The notes below the pieces were generated by a model, which was not told the origin of the DNA, made no database searches, and saw only the letters and a program-made list of their open reading frames with translations. DNA of 64,000 nucleotides from Phyto melanocephala (taxonomy: Eukaryota > Arthropoda > Insecta > Diptera > Rhinophoridae): assembly GCA_941918925.1 (NCBI GenBank), contig OW799237.1, positions 1,593,201-1,657,200 of the forward strand, written 5' to 3'. This document shows, piece by piece, positions 12,400 through 24,829 of the stretch (positions within the stretch are counted from its first letter, which is position 1; each line of letters opens with the position of its first letter). Made by a program: the position numbers and the translations under genes.

Positions 12400-12898
12400 T
12401 TCATCAAGCAAAATTGTCGCATTTGGAGCACAGAAAACCCGCACGCATACATTGAAAAGCCGATACACCCGAAACGAGTCACTGTTTGGTGCGGATCGTT
12501 ATCGGGCTATGTTGAACGAATTTTTGTTCACAAAAATCGAAGAGGAGGATATTGGCAACATATTGGACGGCGCTACGTGCCAGACAGCCGAAGCTACACT
12601 CGATGTTTTGCGCCCCGTTGTTGAAGATCGCATTATCAGCCGCAGAGCTGATGTCGTTTGGCCACCTCGGAGCTGCAATTTGACACCGTTGGACTATTTT
12701 TGGTGGGGTGCCGTCAAAGATAAGTGTTACGCCAACAAGCCAGAGACAATTGACGCTTTAAAGCATAAAATTCGTGAAGCCATTGGTGAAATACAGCTGC
12801 ACACAATCGATAATGTGCTTAAAAATTGGACCGATCGTGTAGGCTACTGCATGGCCAGCCGAGGCAGCCATTTGATTGAAATTATAGTCCATTATTAA
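12400..12898 (+). pseudogene. Mariner DD41D transposase, C-terminal two thirds, broken
   Basis: The first frame (12400-12489) reads NCRIWSTENPHAYIEKPIHP and RVTVWCG. A deletion with frame change then joins it to the second frame (12487-12895): DRYRAMLNEFLFTKIEEEDI. The second catalytic motif is DGATCQTA and the third is PPRSCNLTPLDYFWWG, with 41 residues between the two catalytic Asp. That spacing defines the DD41D 'rosa' group. About 25 residues are missing after VWCG, and the WFQQ normally before DGATC is shortened to L. The C-terminus (KNWTDRVGYCMASRGSHLIE) is complete. The first catalytic Asp and the DNA-binding domain are absent, so it is inactive. The second frame has no stop, which suggests fairly recent decay. 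An ORF call beginning at 12452 includes about 12 wrong-frame residues. Confidence 0.75.
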
Positions 12899-12998
12899 CC
12901 GGAAGGATTGTACTTTCAAATAAAAAAAGAAATTTTAGAAAATATTCAGTAGTTTTTTTTATAGCATTTTCAAAAAAAAAAAGTTATTTGGCGGACCC
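12400..12998 (+). mobile_element. 5'-truncated DD41D (rosa-type) mariner
   Basis: The copy starts abruptly inside the transposase at about 12400 and runs through the stop codon at 12896-12898 to a right end AGTTATTTGGCGGACCC (12982-12998), which looks like a mariner terminal repeat; A/T-rich DNA follows (TTTATA). No left inverted end is present. The nearest relatives in the window are the elements at 31836 and 44904. Confidence 0.65.
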
Positions 12999-15900
12999 TT
13001 TATATAAATGGCTTTCTTTTTTCTAAAGCGTATTTTTGACACTTTTTAAGGAAATAATTAAATATATTAAAGCTTTCAAAATTATTTCACTCAAAACTAT
13101 GCTTTCCGAGTTACAACACTGTTTAAGTGAATGAGTGCTATGTATGCTTTTTGGTATCCCGCATGAATATTGCGGAAACTTCAATGGAATGACCAATTTC
13201 TTAATACACTTCAATCTCACCAATGTTAAAGGGTATAAAAAACACCTGATATTATTCTTTTGTATAATCTTAACTTCAGCCAAAAATTAGCGGTTTGGGA
13301 ATATTATCACACATGTATCTCGGAAACTGTAACATAGATATTTTGTTTATTTTGTTTAAAGGGGTATTGCATGCAGTTGATACACAATCAAATATAATAC
13401 TGTCACTAGTTGGAATGGCCAACATTAAATATTGTGTCGATAAATTATTTAATGTATTTTATAAACTTAACCCCTTTAATCTTCTGTCTGCATTGTATTG
13501 TGTATCTACATAAATTACACAATAATCCTTTTGAGTTCAGTTCTAAGATGACTGTAAAATGTACAAAAGTTCATAATTTATTTCAAACAACGACATATTT
13601 ATGTATGTACATACGTATGTATGTATAACACATGTGAATGTACATACAAACAACAATGTGTCAAACAATTGCGGTTACAACGTATTTTAAACAAACAATT
13701 TTACGCACATACATACATTCATAACATAACGAACACATACACAGGTATATATGTATCTAAATTAGACCGACTCACAAAAAAAATACGATTTTGTTACCCT
13801 TTTTAAAATATAGTTAAAATTATTTCCTTAAATACCTTATGTCTAGCGATAAATGTTTGTAGTCTGGGATAGTTTTAAATAAAGATACGTTAAAATAAAT
13901 ATCAGAAATTACTCACATAATTAAAATATTCAATAAAACAGACACTTTTTATTTATTTTAAATTTTTTGGGAAATTATTCCATGATAATAAGAGTCTTGT
14001 GGCTTCTGATGAATACTACATATACACACATATGTATGTTCTATAATTGTCCTGGTCTTTATAGAAAATACAAGATATTAAAAACATACACACACAAATA
14101 TTTTGTTTTCGAAAATTTCTGGGAAATAATTGAAAAAATAGTTTAATATAAATGAGAGGAGGGTAACAAAAACAATTAATTTTTCCTGTGGTTCCTATTG
14201 GGAACTAAGGTCCACAATTATCAATTTTAATAACATATGATGGAGTTTATTATCGATTTGTAGTTGACAACGCCCAATGAGAAACATTCTGCCTACCCTT
14301 GAGGTCCTATTGTGCTGTGTAACCTGTCTAGCGCTTTTTGCGTTTTAAAATTTCAACAAGGATTTACCACTGATTTATTTGCGTTAGGCCACAATACTTT
14401 TAGTATTCTTCGCAGGCATGGGCTAGTGAATATTTTAAATTATTTTATATTATGTTCTTAAGCATTTTTCGTCTAGCATGCAATATGAAGTATAGAATTG
14501 ACATAGCATTTCTTTACTCTTGCCTGTGTTTATTTTCAAGGCAACTTTTGTTGACACTTTGTTTCAAGGCATTTAAGTTTGATGACATATCTTTTTGTAT
14601 AGTTTTGTAAAAGAAGTCATATGTCATCTTTAAAATTTATGCAACCGAGTTAATGGTTAAAACCCCAGTTGATACCTTAATTGCTCAAAAAGGATTAAAA
14701 CTATGATATTCTCACGAATGCCAGCGACAACACTAAAACTACTGCTCAGAGTATTTTTGTCAATGACACGACATTTAACATTACGATAAGGAGTTTGGAT
14801 AGGGATTATGAGATTGAGGAGCCTCTTTTGCCAGCAAGAGTGCTTTATATTGCAAAGCCACCAAATCTATGTGGACTAAAAAATTATCAACTTATATGCT
14901 ACACACGGGATTTTTAGTGTCGAAAGCCAGCTTGTTCAGGTCTACGGTCTCTTCTACTTCTTTTGTTTATTTACGCTATTACTGTACTTAGGATAGTTCT
15001 TACAGTTGGTTATGTCTGGCTTTTTTAGGGAAATTTAATACAAGACCTACTTTTAACTGCAAGTCAGTCAGGGTCATACTTAAGCCGTAAATCCTAAATG
15101 AGAGGATCGGATGTTGTCAAAATATGTTACAGAATACCGAAATCAATAAGATTGTTGTTTAAATCGCGAGCCAGTCTAATTTACATTCCTCCAGATGTGT
15201 GGGTGTATTCATATGCATGCATATATCTGTATCATGTGACTTTGCAACATCCAACAGCCATCAATTTACTCGTTGATCCTATTTTAACGGTTACCAACCT
15301 GGTGGTATGAATACAAAATTATGTCATCAATCTTAATTCTTAGAAAAAACCATGTTAGTTTTTGTTTAAGCGTGAATGTATGTGTATACGTGATAAAGAT
15401 TTGATTATTTTCTAATGTGGATTTTAACGAAAATTTTCTATAAAAAAATAAATTTAATAAAATTTGGAAAAAATATATTTTTTTAATTTTTTATTTTTTA
15501 TACTTTTAAAGAAAATTTAAAAGTCTTGTGTGAAAAAATTTCAGTAAAATTATAAAGAGTTTATTTACTAACTAAGTTAGACGTATTACAAGCGTTAATT
15601 CCACAGAGCTGCACACAAGAAACACACGACAATCTCACACGAAATAAATTTATTTATAAAAATTTGAAACTGTGTTAAAAAGATTATATTTTAACGAGAA
15701 ATTTTAGCTTAAAAAGGTCATGGTGTGCTTGCAATAACGGTTATTTCATCGATTTTTGTATTGTTGAATATTTTTTTAATAATTTATAAATAATTATGTC
15801 TCTCAGTTATAAAAGTAAAAAACTACAGATATATACGTGCCAAAAGGGAAAAACTGCTTAAGCCGACATAAGTTAATATAAATTAATCACATTATTGCAT

Positions 15901-17787
15901 TCCCGGAATTTAAACTATTTTGGACAATTTGAAAAACGTATTGCATATATTTTTTTTCTAAAACTAATATCATTTGGAATAGTAATTTTTTTATCTTATA
16001 ATTTAGCTGAATATACGATAATTAACATGCACCTTAATTTGTATAGCGCATAATTCATGTAATAGTTTTTATTTTAAAAGGTATAAAAATCAACTCAAAA
16101 AGTTCTTTCCTGAACAACTATAAAAACAGACATAAGCAGTTTTTCCTTATTACCACAGATGTTATTTCATTGCACCCACCCCGCTTTATTTGTGTTTTCA
16201 TACATGAATATGCATGAATAAGTTTTAGTGTAGAAGCACTTTAATTTATTCTTTCAATATGTATTTATGTCTAGAACACATTAACTTTATTTGTGAGTTT
16301 TAATGTTTATAAAGTAAAAGTATCTAAAATTTATGTTGCATCAGTCAGACACATTTGAAAACTTTTGAGACTTACCCTGCAGTATTAAAAGTAGCGTTTT
16401 CTTGATTTTGTGCAAATTTTGCGTACAGAATATGGAAAAACCCTCAACTAGTTAGATTTTTAATGACAAGTTCGTTCATATAGTGGTCATAAACTGCAGG
16501 TAAAATACGATTGAATATTATTCACTTGTAGACTGCTACACTTGCACCAACAGGCAAGTGATTACAGATCTCAAAAGTGTTTGTATTTAGTCTACTTGAA
16601 ATATTTGCTTACCATTAACTTTACTAAGAAAATCGGAAGTATGTGGTTAAAAATTTAATTTGTGTAATAACTAAAACAACAAAGTGAAAGATACGTCAAT
16701 AGTAAGTAAAACTAAAACGACTATAAGTAAATATCAAAGATTTTACTCAATGTAAAGACTGTTGCAAGTAATACTTAAGAGATTGCACACAAAACTGTGT
16801 GTGATGTTAATTCAAATAAGAGTAAATTATACTATATTATATTTTGAAATTACATATTTATAAAAAAAACTGTGCTTTAACTTTTAACTTTTTCACCAAA
16901 AAAATAAATTAAAATTAAATTATAGACCAGAAGTTAATCTGCAGTATGCAAATTTATTTCATGACTTAAAAGCAAAAAAAGATTTTTTTAATTTTTGCAT
17001 TGTGTTAAAATTGTTTACTTTACCTCAATAGATAATTTATAAAATAAAAAAAAATTAAAAAACAAATTTGTGCTACCAGGGAATTATGAAAAAATTATTT
17101 TAAAAAATCTTCAGACAAAAAACACTATTTGAAAATGAAAAGAAGTTACTGAAAAATGTCTACAATTGCAGAATAAAAGCATATAACTAAAAAATTTATT
17201 AGCACATTTAATAAACTGGTAGAAAATTTTTTATTAAAAATTATAAAAAAATTATTTAATAAAGAGTTTAGTATTTATAAAAATAAATTTTTTAAATATT
17301 TTTAGAACAAAAATTTAATTCAAAATTTTAAATAAAATTTCTTTTATTCGTCATACATACATTCATATATAAAATGAATCGAATTAATTGTTCAAGCCTA
17401 TCGTAAATAAAAAGTGCCAATTTTTTTCCACGAAATTTTCAATTCTCTTAAATTAAATTTGTAACATGAAATTGCCGTTGAAATTTTGTTACTTTTAAAA
17501 TAAAGAAGGATATTAATTTATATATGTCTGTATGTATATAGAATTTAACGTAGAACTTTTTTAAAATTAAAAAAAAAAAATGTTTAGAAACGGAATTAAA
17601 ATTTCTTCACATCATTAGATTGTGCGTCCGGCTTTGTCAGCCGTATCTAACCCCTATTAATTACTCGGACTCAAACGAAACCAATCAACACATTTTCTCT
17701 TGTATAAAATTTTTTTCACATTATAAATTAAACAATTAAAAAAAAAATTTATATTTCGCCAAACATTTTAACCACCAGGGGCCAGCA
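12999..17787. other. A+T-rich non-coding DNA with microsatellites
   Basis: No gene is recognisable. The array at 13598-13627 combines TATG and CATA. The stretch 14690-15300 is somewhat richer in G+C (for example CCAGCAAGAGTGCTTTATAT near 14830), with open stretches full of stops. It may be an old element remnant, but no motif could be read. Confidence 0.45.
13598..13627. repeat. TATG/CATA microsatellite
   Basis: The sequence reads TTATGTATGTACATACGTAT and continues GTATGTATA. It is partly self-complementary. Confidence 0.8.
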
Positions 17788-18030
17788 TTGTTAAGTTTTT
17801 TAGTAAAAGATTCCAAATACGATAGAATTATCAAGAAATTCATAGGCAGTAGGCTGCATTTTCTTAAGTATAATGAAGAGTGGGAAAAATACCTTGTTTC
17901 TGAGCATTATATAAATAAGCTACACGACTGGTGCGGCAGTGCATCATTCAACATACCTAAATTCTACTCAAACACTTCAATCGTGCCGACTCTAAAAATA
18001 TTCTTCATTATCATGTACATAGATATATAG
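17788..18030 (+). CDS. Unidentified 80-codon open frame, doubtful
   Basis: The frame begins after ACCAGGGGCCAGCATTG, at a TTG codon (an unlikely eukaryotic start). It reads SKYDRIIKKFIGSRLHFLKY, EEWEKYLVSEHYINKLHDWC and ends FFIIMYIDI. Its charged composition is less repetitive than random A/T frames, so it could be an exon or element remnant. No family is recognised. Its end overlaps the minus-strand repeat arm that starts near 18040. Confidence 0.15.
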   Translation: MLSFLVKDSKYDRIIKKFIGSRLHFLKYNEEWEKYLVSEHYINKLHDWCGSASFNIPKFYSNTSIVPTLKIFFIIMYIDI

Positions 18031-18039
18031 CGACCATAT

Positions 18040-18722
18040 TGTAGCTTACCCTTGATTTCAGATTTAATGTTGTACGCCATTTTTAATTCATTATTTTCGA
18101 CCATCTTTGATGGTAGAATACATATAGTAGTTAAGCCCTTTGATTTGATAACCATTTTAATGGGGTGGAAAAAAATTTTCCGAAATTTTATTTCAGATGC
18201 AATCATGAAATTAAACTAGTTCAAGGGCTTGACTAGCAAAATTAAATACACTATACACTATAAAAATATCTAAAATACATTATGGCCACCTCTACAAACG
18301 AGCGTACAATAAAGTTATATACAATGGGTCAAATATAATAATTAAAAATATACCCACTTCGACCCCCTCAATTTTGGTATCAAACGAAAGCGCTTGATAA
18401 GTAGAATAGAGTAAACTCTTAAAAAGTTAAAATCCAAGATGACGTCTGAAATAAAATGGCGGTTAAAGGGCTCAAATATAGAAATTACAGCTTTGCCCCT
18501 TCCACCCCCATTATTATTGGTATTAAATGAAAGAATTTCACCAGTTAAATATAGTAAAGTATGAAAAATTTTAAATCCGAGAGAACACCCTAAACAAAAT
18601 GGCGGATAATCTTTTTTTCATCCCCATAGTTATTAGTATCAAACAAAAGAAGGCCTTGACTAGTAGAGTACAGCCTTCTATGTAAAACTTTAAAATCGAA
18701 GATGGCGTCTGAAATAATAACT
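18040..18722. repeat. Degenerate ~120-bp repeat units, one inverted and three direct
   Basis: Three plus-strand units begin near 18350, 18491 and 18611. Each carries a (C)CCC..AT-TTGGTATCAAACGAAAG box, then CTTGA(T/C)(A/T)AGTAGA(A/G)TA, then AAATC(C/G)AAGATG(A/G)CG(TCTGAAATAA). A further unit lies reversed at 18060-18185: its reverse complement contains CACCCCATTAAAATGG, then TTATCAAATCAAAGGGCTTA and AAGATGG. The arms therefore point away from each other across about 160 bp of spacer. I do not know the family. It may be a decayed foldback-type element or a scrambled satellite-like insertion. Confidence 0.5.
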
Positions 18723-19697
18723 AATAATAATAAAAAATCTAAAATCTAGGTTAAGCTAAGATGTGGTTACTATATCAACGTAAATGATAGTGAAGATTAT
18801 TACCATTTTTTTTTATTTTTTATAAAATCACCATCAACAGCAATATGAAGTTATTCAATTTATATGAATTTTATAAAACTTATTTATCCGAATAAATATA
18901 TATTCGGATAGAAATAAACCTTCAAAACTGAAAATAAAATTTAATCTTGCGAAATTAATCAGAGCACAGCAAATGATATCCCACATACAAAGCAAATGTT
19001 ATATATCGCCCACAAACGACTCAATATTAGAATATATATATATCGCCATAAAACACAAATCGCTTTTACTTAAAAATTTTATTTTCTAACTCCAATATCT
19101 GGTCTGCAACTCCTAAATAATTGTAAGACTTTTTTATGTTTCCATACAGTTTTGCCTTTTAGTTTCTTTCATCTTTGCAAAATGTGATGTGGGTTTTGTG
19201 GTCATTTCATTAATGCCAAATGACAACAAGAATAATAGAGACATTTGAAATGTGGTCATAAGGTGATTCGTACAAAGAATGAAAACTTATAATAATACAG
19301 CAACAACAACTCAAGTGCAATAAGTGAAATACATAATTTTGGTTATTATATATTAAAGAAAATATAGTCTGAATTTAGTACATTTTGAAAGGTTTTTGTT
19401 TTCAGATAAAATTTTAGTGATAAATAATGGATGAATAGTTTAAAGTTAAAATTTTATGGAAAATTTGCAAAATTTTTGAGTGTGAGCTTGAAAGCTCAAC
19501 TGCAAATCGTAAAACATTATGAAAATAAATAAATCAATAAGAAATTGATTTGTTTGATTTTGTTGTCAATTATTTAAAATGACCTCAGAACATCGATTGA
19601 ATTCTTTAAGGATCTTTAAAATCTTTATTCTAAATATTCTTCCAATCAGGTATTAATTTAAATCCAAAAACGATGTTGTCTAATGATGCAAATATTG
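18723..19697. other. A+T-rich non-coding DNA
   Basis: A 12-bp (AT)n lies around 19033-19044 and a TTCGGATA inverted pair (CCGAATAAATATATATTCGG) at 18888-18907. Nothing else is recognised. Confidence 0.5.
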
Positions 19698-19705
19698 TAT
19701 AAATA
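19698..19705 (+). promoter_or_regulatory. TATA box candidate (TATAAATA)
   Basis: TATAAATA is a consensus metazoan TATA box. CTCAAAC follows about 23-27 bp downstream and could hold the start site, although it is a poor match to the insect initiator TCA(G/T)T. The ATG of the next open frame is 140 bp downstream. In such A/T-rich DNA a chance match is possible. Confidence 0.3.
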
Positions 19706-19837
19706 ACCTCTGTTCACTACTCAAACACACTTCGACTTCTGTTTGTTACTATTTTGTTTTCCTCACGCGCATTAAATTAATTTAACTTTGCAAAATTGAA
19801 AATATTACTTAAACTCTAAACAAGCACGAAAGAAACA

Positions 19838-20047
19838 ATGACAAACTGCAATAAAAGTTTTCAATTTCTTTTCCAACCAGCAACCAATAAGTATTTTCGT
19901 CTAACGAAAATTTATGATAACAGCCAAATGAGACAGAGAGCCGAAGATATGCAGAAAGACATAAATTCAAAATACAAAACTAAAACTAAACCAACTGGAA
20001 TGACAAATTCGTATGTGACGAATTTGAAATACCCTCAACACCAGTAA
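19838..20047 (+). CDS. Candidate small host gene, 69 residues, unknown function
   Basis: The ATG stands in a good insect context (GAAACA before ATG). The frame reads MTNCNKSFQFLFQPATNKYF, then LTKIYDNSQMRQRAEDMQKD, and ends TGMTNSYVTNLKYPQHQ. It is basic and hydrophilic, without signal peptide or membrane segment. A TATAAATA lies 140 bp upstream and an AATAAA poly(A) signal at 20071-20076, 24 bp after the stop, so the parts of a compact single-exon gene are all present in about 380 bp. Alternatively CCA|GTAAGT at 20041-20050 is a consensus splice donor overlapping the stop, so this could be a first coding exon. I recognise no family. Composition is less biased than in neighbouring random frames. 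Only transcription or conservation data would settle it. Confidence 0.35.
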   Translation: MTNCNKSFQFLFQPATNKYFRLTKIYDNSQMRQRAEDMQKDINSKYKTKTKPTGMTNSYVTNLKYPQHQ

Positions 20048-20070
20048 GTATTGCAAAAAATTGTAAACAA

Positions 20071-20076
20071 AATAAA
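20071..20076 (+). promoter_or_regulatory. Poly(A) signal AATAAA
   Basis: A consensus AATAAA lies 24 bp after the stop codon of the candidate small gene. The hexamer is frequent by chance in DNA of this composition. Confidence 0.25.
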
Positions 20077-21399
20077 ACTAAGCAAATATAGAATCACTAT
20101 AAATAGAAAATATACAAAAAATGTTCTATAAAATAATACAAAAATTTTTTAAAAATATATTTTCCACTTCATCGATTTAGCTGATTTTAAAAACTGCATC
20201 ATCTAAGAATTTTGGACCTAAAAATATCTGTCCTAATAGAGTCAGAATATCATCAAGATCACATATACTTTTTAAGTCTTAAATGAGTATTTGTTACACA
20301 TAATATGACAAATTTAATATATTCTCCTACAACACTCGTGTGTTGGTGGAGTGTATTTAAAAAAAAATGTTCTATACTGCCACACATCTAATAGTAAAAA
20401 AGAAAAAAGGGAAAACAGAAATATAATGGAAGAAAAAAAGAACTTAAAAGCGATTTAAATGTTGCGTACACTCCATGTTGAGTAGTTGGATTTAAAACAA
20501 AATCTTGCCATCAGTTGTGATAGTTTATGGTTTTAAAACTTTTGTCTTAGTCCTGCTAAATGCAATGTGGGTTAATGTTTGTATGTCTATTATGTTTATA
20601 TTAATGTACATTTCATTTTAAAACTATTGAAATCAAAGTAAAACGAAACATTGTCAACCAGAGCTAATGTAAAAACTTGGCACTAAAACATAGTCAAACA
20701 ACTGCGACATCGGTCTTATATAAAACACACAATGAAAAAAACTTCTTGCTCTCTTAAAGTTTAAACCAGTCGATGTGACAAAATAAGGCTCTGAGTGTAA
20801 GTTTAAAGCGAATAGGAATTATATAAAGAAAAATAAATTATGCTACGTTTGTCTATTTTGTGTTTTTTTTTATCATTTTATGGCTAAGTGACCCATCTAT
20901 GGATGTTGCCAATTTTGACACACAAAACTAATAAATCAATGTGAATATTACTGGCAAAGCAATAGAGAAGATTGCAAAAAGGAAACATCTTAAGGAAAAA
21001 AAGTGCAAAATGGATAAACGCATTGAACTTTGCATACGAAATGATACTACCAACGCAGTGGCTTGGAAATAAAGGCAAAGTTCTACACACAAAAAATCAA
21101 AGTTTTCTTTTGTTCGATGGTGTCCTACTTAAGTTGAATCGGTTTGGCGACAATGGTGACAAATACACAATTTTAATTTTTGTGACAAAATTATTGACAA
21201 AAATTATTTATTATGTACTTACCATGTATGTATGAGTATGATTACATTAAAAAAACAACTTTTATATGAACTAAAGTCAAGCCTTTTGTTTAGAATTGTT
21301 TAAAAAATTATTTTACTGTTCAAAAATCTAAAGAAAAAAAATTTAAGAAAACAAACATTGAGGTCACATGGTTTATTTTTATTTTTGAGTCATAGCTAA
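20077..21399. other. Non-coding DNA, nothing recognised
   Basis: Two overlapping 68- and 87-codon frames on opposite strands at 20884-21235 show no motif and are probably chance frames. A short inverted ACACTCGTGTGTTGG patch occurs at 20333-20347. Confidence 0.45.
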
Positions 21400-22030
21400 T
21401 CCAAAGTCACCCAAGTATTGAGCGAAAGACTGAACGCTGCATTAGCGAAATTAAAACTGAGCGAAATGTACCTCCAACCGGTAGCCGTGACCATTCTCAG
21501 CAGATTGTTAAGTCTGACCTCAGATATCTCAAGGCGGTATATTTTTGCTTAAAATTCTATGTCTCTTGGTACCCAAGGTAGGATATTTACAAAGAAGGAG
21601 GAAAATCGATTTATCCTTCTCCAAACCCACAAAACTGCCATTATAATGGTTAAAGGGACGACCGCGTCGTCTTATATATTTCTTAACATCCAGTGAACCG
21701 ATAAATCCAGCAGTCTCAATATGCTATCCCGACTTTGGCTCGTAACTTTCCATTTACGCCTGATATTAAAAAAGAGTGAACGTAAGCCCGGCCACTCTGC
21801 ACGTATCCAGTTTACCCCACCTGTTTCCTGCTTTCTCAAGAAAGTGTCTGGAAATCTTGCTTTTAATAGTCCACAACAGGATTGCAATTGCATTTGCTTT
21901 GTAGATACATTAGTTAATCCGCCCGCATGTTACCATAGTGGCTTCTATGCCCAAAGAACCATACTGCAGCATCGTCACTTAGTTGATCAATCCTTCACAA
22001 CTCTCACCTTCTTATACAAACTAATTTAGG
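21400..22030 (-). pseudogene. Non-LTR retrotransposon RNase H-domain relic
   Basis: On the minus strand, around 21890-21960, one frame gives WFFGHRSHYGNMRAD. This corresponds to the 'W(V/I)PGH....GNE.ADE(L/A)' motif near the end of retroelement RNase H domains. Further left another frame gives NHYNGSFVGLEKDKSIFLLL, CKYPTLGTKRH and RIL. This recalls the C-x2-C...H-x4-C tail with 'CPAL..RR...LG' that follows RNase H in insect non-LTR elements. RLNNLLRMVTATGW resembles the usual last residues. Frames change several times and stops interrupt. No reverse transcriptase part could be read with confidence, though weak traces may extend to 22340. Confidence 0.5.
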
Positions 22031-24829
22031 CGTGGTGGTGTATGTCCTGTGAAATAGGAATGACGCATGACTATCGCCAAAAAAAAAATAATCCTATGAA
22101 TATTCTTGTCATTCAATATCCTTTCCAGCCTAATATACGTTCATCCGGAAAGTGAAAAAAGAGCTCTATTCCTAGTTTGCTGGAAGAAATATCAGATTCA
22201 ACCCCTATAAAGCCATTCACTTCAGGAAAGTACTAGAATTGTAAATACTAAGTCAAAACCGATATAAGAATTGACATAATTAGAAGGTTGGTTCAAGATC
22301 GAAGGCATTCGGTCCAAAATTCCCGCATTGCCATATGTACCCGATCTCAAACATCCATATGAATCTACACTGTTTAAAATATTTTTTTTTTAATTTTGCA
22401 CCATCTAATTTTCATTAAAATATATTAAATCAATTTAGAACTAATCGTATTAGTTGAAAAATATAGAAATTCAATTCAAAATTCTAATTTTTCCATCTGT
22501 CCATCTCTGATAGTTAAATAGTCAACAAAATAAATAAAACTGTTATTAGATTGGATGACGTATAACGCCTACTATAGAATGTGAATTGAATTATTTATTT
22601 ATTAGTTGGTATTATAAGCTTCCTCTACACTCTGCGGCTCCAAACTCTATAATATAAAAAGATTAAAGTACAAAGTACGTTTGAAATTGCGACAATCTTA
22701 AAAATGATGGTCCAATTTTGTTTTCTGCAACGTAAGACTTTTTAGTTCAACCGTAGTTGTTTCACTGGGTCCTTCCAATATTTTTTGAGCTATCAAGAGA
22801 CTGACCAAATTTTGTTTAATATCGACATTTAGCCAGATTATGCTCAAAATCTTCTACGTAATATATTTCTCTTAAATATAGTACACTAGAAGCCATTTAA
22901 TAAATATTCTAGGAATGTGTTTAAAAGTTTGTATCAACAGTTGACTGATTCATTTCGAATAGTCGCAATTGGCATGCGCTCTTTGCGACAACTATACTTT
23001 AAATCCACCGAACCTTCAACGACACCAAACTGAGGCATTATAAAAATGTAAAAATCGATTCTTGTTCTTATTGTGGACTTCTTGGTTTGCAATAAAAATG
23101 GTTAAAAGTCTGGAAATCAAAATTATTTATTTAATTAAAAACTCAATTTCAATTCGATCTAAATCTTAGAAAATTTACACAAAATTGATTGCGCTACCCC
23201 TACTCATTCCACTTTTCGTTTTCCTGCATAAAAATTGTCTGGCTAGCGAAAGTGTAAAAGCAGAATTACTTCTATGAAACTCCTAAGTTGAACAAACTAA
23301 AACAGCAACAGACAGCAATGACATCATCACTACTTAACTATTTATTCTAAATTATTTTAGTTTTATTTTTATTTTTCAAACTTTCAACTGTATTTCCTCG
23401 TTTATATTTAGTATCCAGCATCATAATTGATGGTGTGGAAATGATATAATGGCTTTAAGATTCTTATAAATGTCCTTAAAAAAGTTGGACAAAACAGAGA
23501 ATGTGAATACAAAATCGTATAGAAATTCTGAGAAACAAACTAAAACTTGGCTTAAGACTTGCATACAAGACATGTAATTGATTACAGCGTAGATAAACTA
23601 TAAGTCACATACATACTTACTTACATTGTAGCATACAGAAATTTGTCTTTATAGCGCTGAGGAGAATAACTTTCTAAAGAAAATAGCAAACATTTCTCTA
23701 GTATTTGTTTATGTACTTATTATAATCATTTATAAGAATTTTGTTTAGAACTTGTTTCTTTTCAAGTAAGAAGTTTGATGTTATTACAAATTATTTCCAA
23801 ATGTTATTTAAATAATGTTTTGAATGTTTAATGTAAATGAGTTATTATGCTTCATAAAATAATGTTCATAATTTTCTTTAATTTAAAATATCTTTGCAAG
23901 CTTTTATTTATTCGCCACTGAATAGATTATTAAAGAGAGTTTATCTGTTCCTGTACAGCTCTTGGCTGCCAAACACTCAGTAAGACCAACAACTCTTTAA
24001 AGGTATTTGTTTATTGAAAACGCTGATAATAAATCTATCTTGCAATAAAAAATAATCAAAATTTCAAATATTTATTTATTTAATCCCGTTCCCTAAAAAC
24101 AATAATAAAACAACAAAAATAAATTTGCGGGAAATTCATTATTTTATTTCACATTTAACTTGATTGAATGTTTCTTACAGCTTTTTAATAAAAACTCAAA
24201 TGTAACGCCTCACTACAACGCCTGCCTGCCATCTAATAGGATTTTGAAAAATTATTGATGACTTTTTTACTTGACTTCAACACTTCAACGAAAAAACGAC
24301 AAAAAAAATTAGCAAAAAAAAAATAAAGGAAAAGCGGAAAACAAATGAAATGACTTTACAATTATTGGAAATAAATGAAATATTTCCCAATGAGCAGACG
24401 AAAAAAAATCGTCCAGGCACTAAAACTTTCACTTCATTGACGTTAATTACCAATAATACAACAAACATAATTTCCTTTTTACATCGAACTGTTCAAATAA
24501 TGGAAATGGAAAATTAATGGATTTTCGTTTTGTTCGCTTTGTCTTTGTGAGAATGAAGACTTTATGCAACATTAGTGTTGGTACAGGGAACTCCCACACC
24601 AGCTAATAAGTAAAACAATTGTATAATAAGTTATTATCAAATGGTTATAATCTGATGCTTTAGCTTCATTTATTCATGTTACCAAAGTAGTTGTTCTATG
24701 AGCTTAATAATGCGACCAACTAAGAAAAAGAATTTCTAAAAAGTTTTCTTTGGAAGGGGTTTTGAAATAAAAAAATAGTTAAAACTAAACACAGTTTTCA
24801 AGCCTGCTAATCGTGGGAAGCAAAATTAT
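22031..24829. other. Non-coding DNA, nothing recognised
   Basis: The first 300 bp may still belong to the adjacent retroelement relic. The rest is A/T-rich, with purine and pyrimidine runs at 24290-24330. No reliable gene or repeat was found. Confidence 0.45.
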
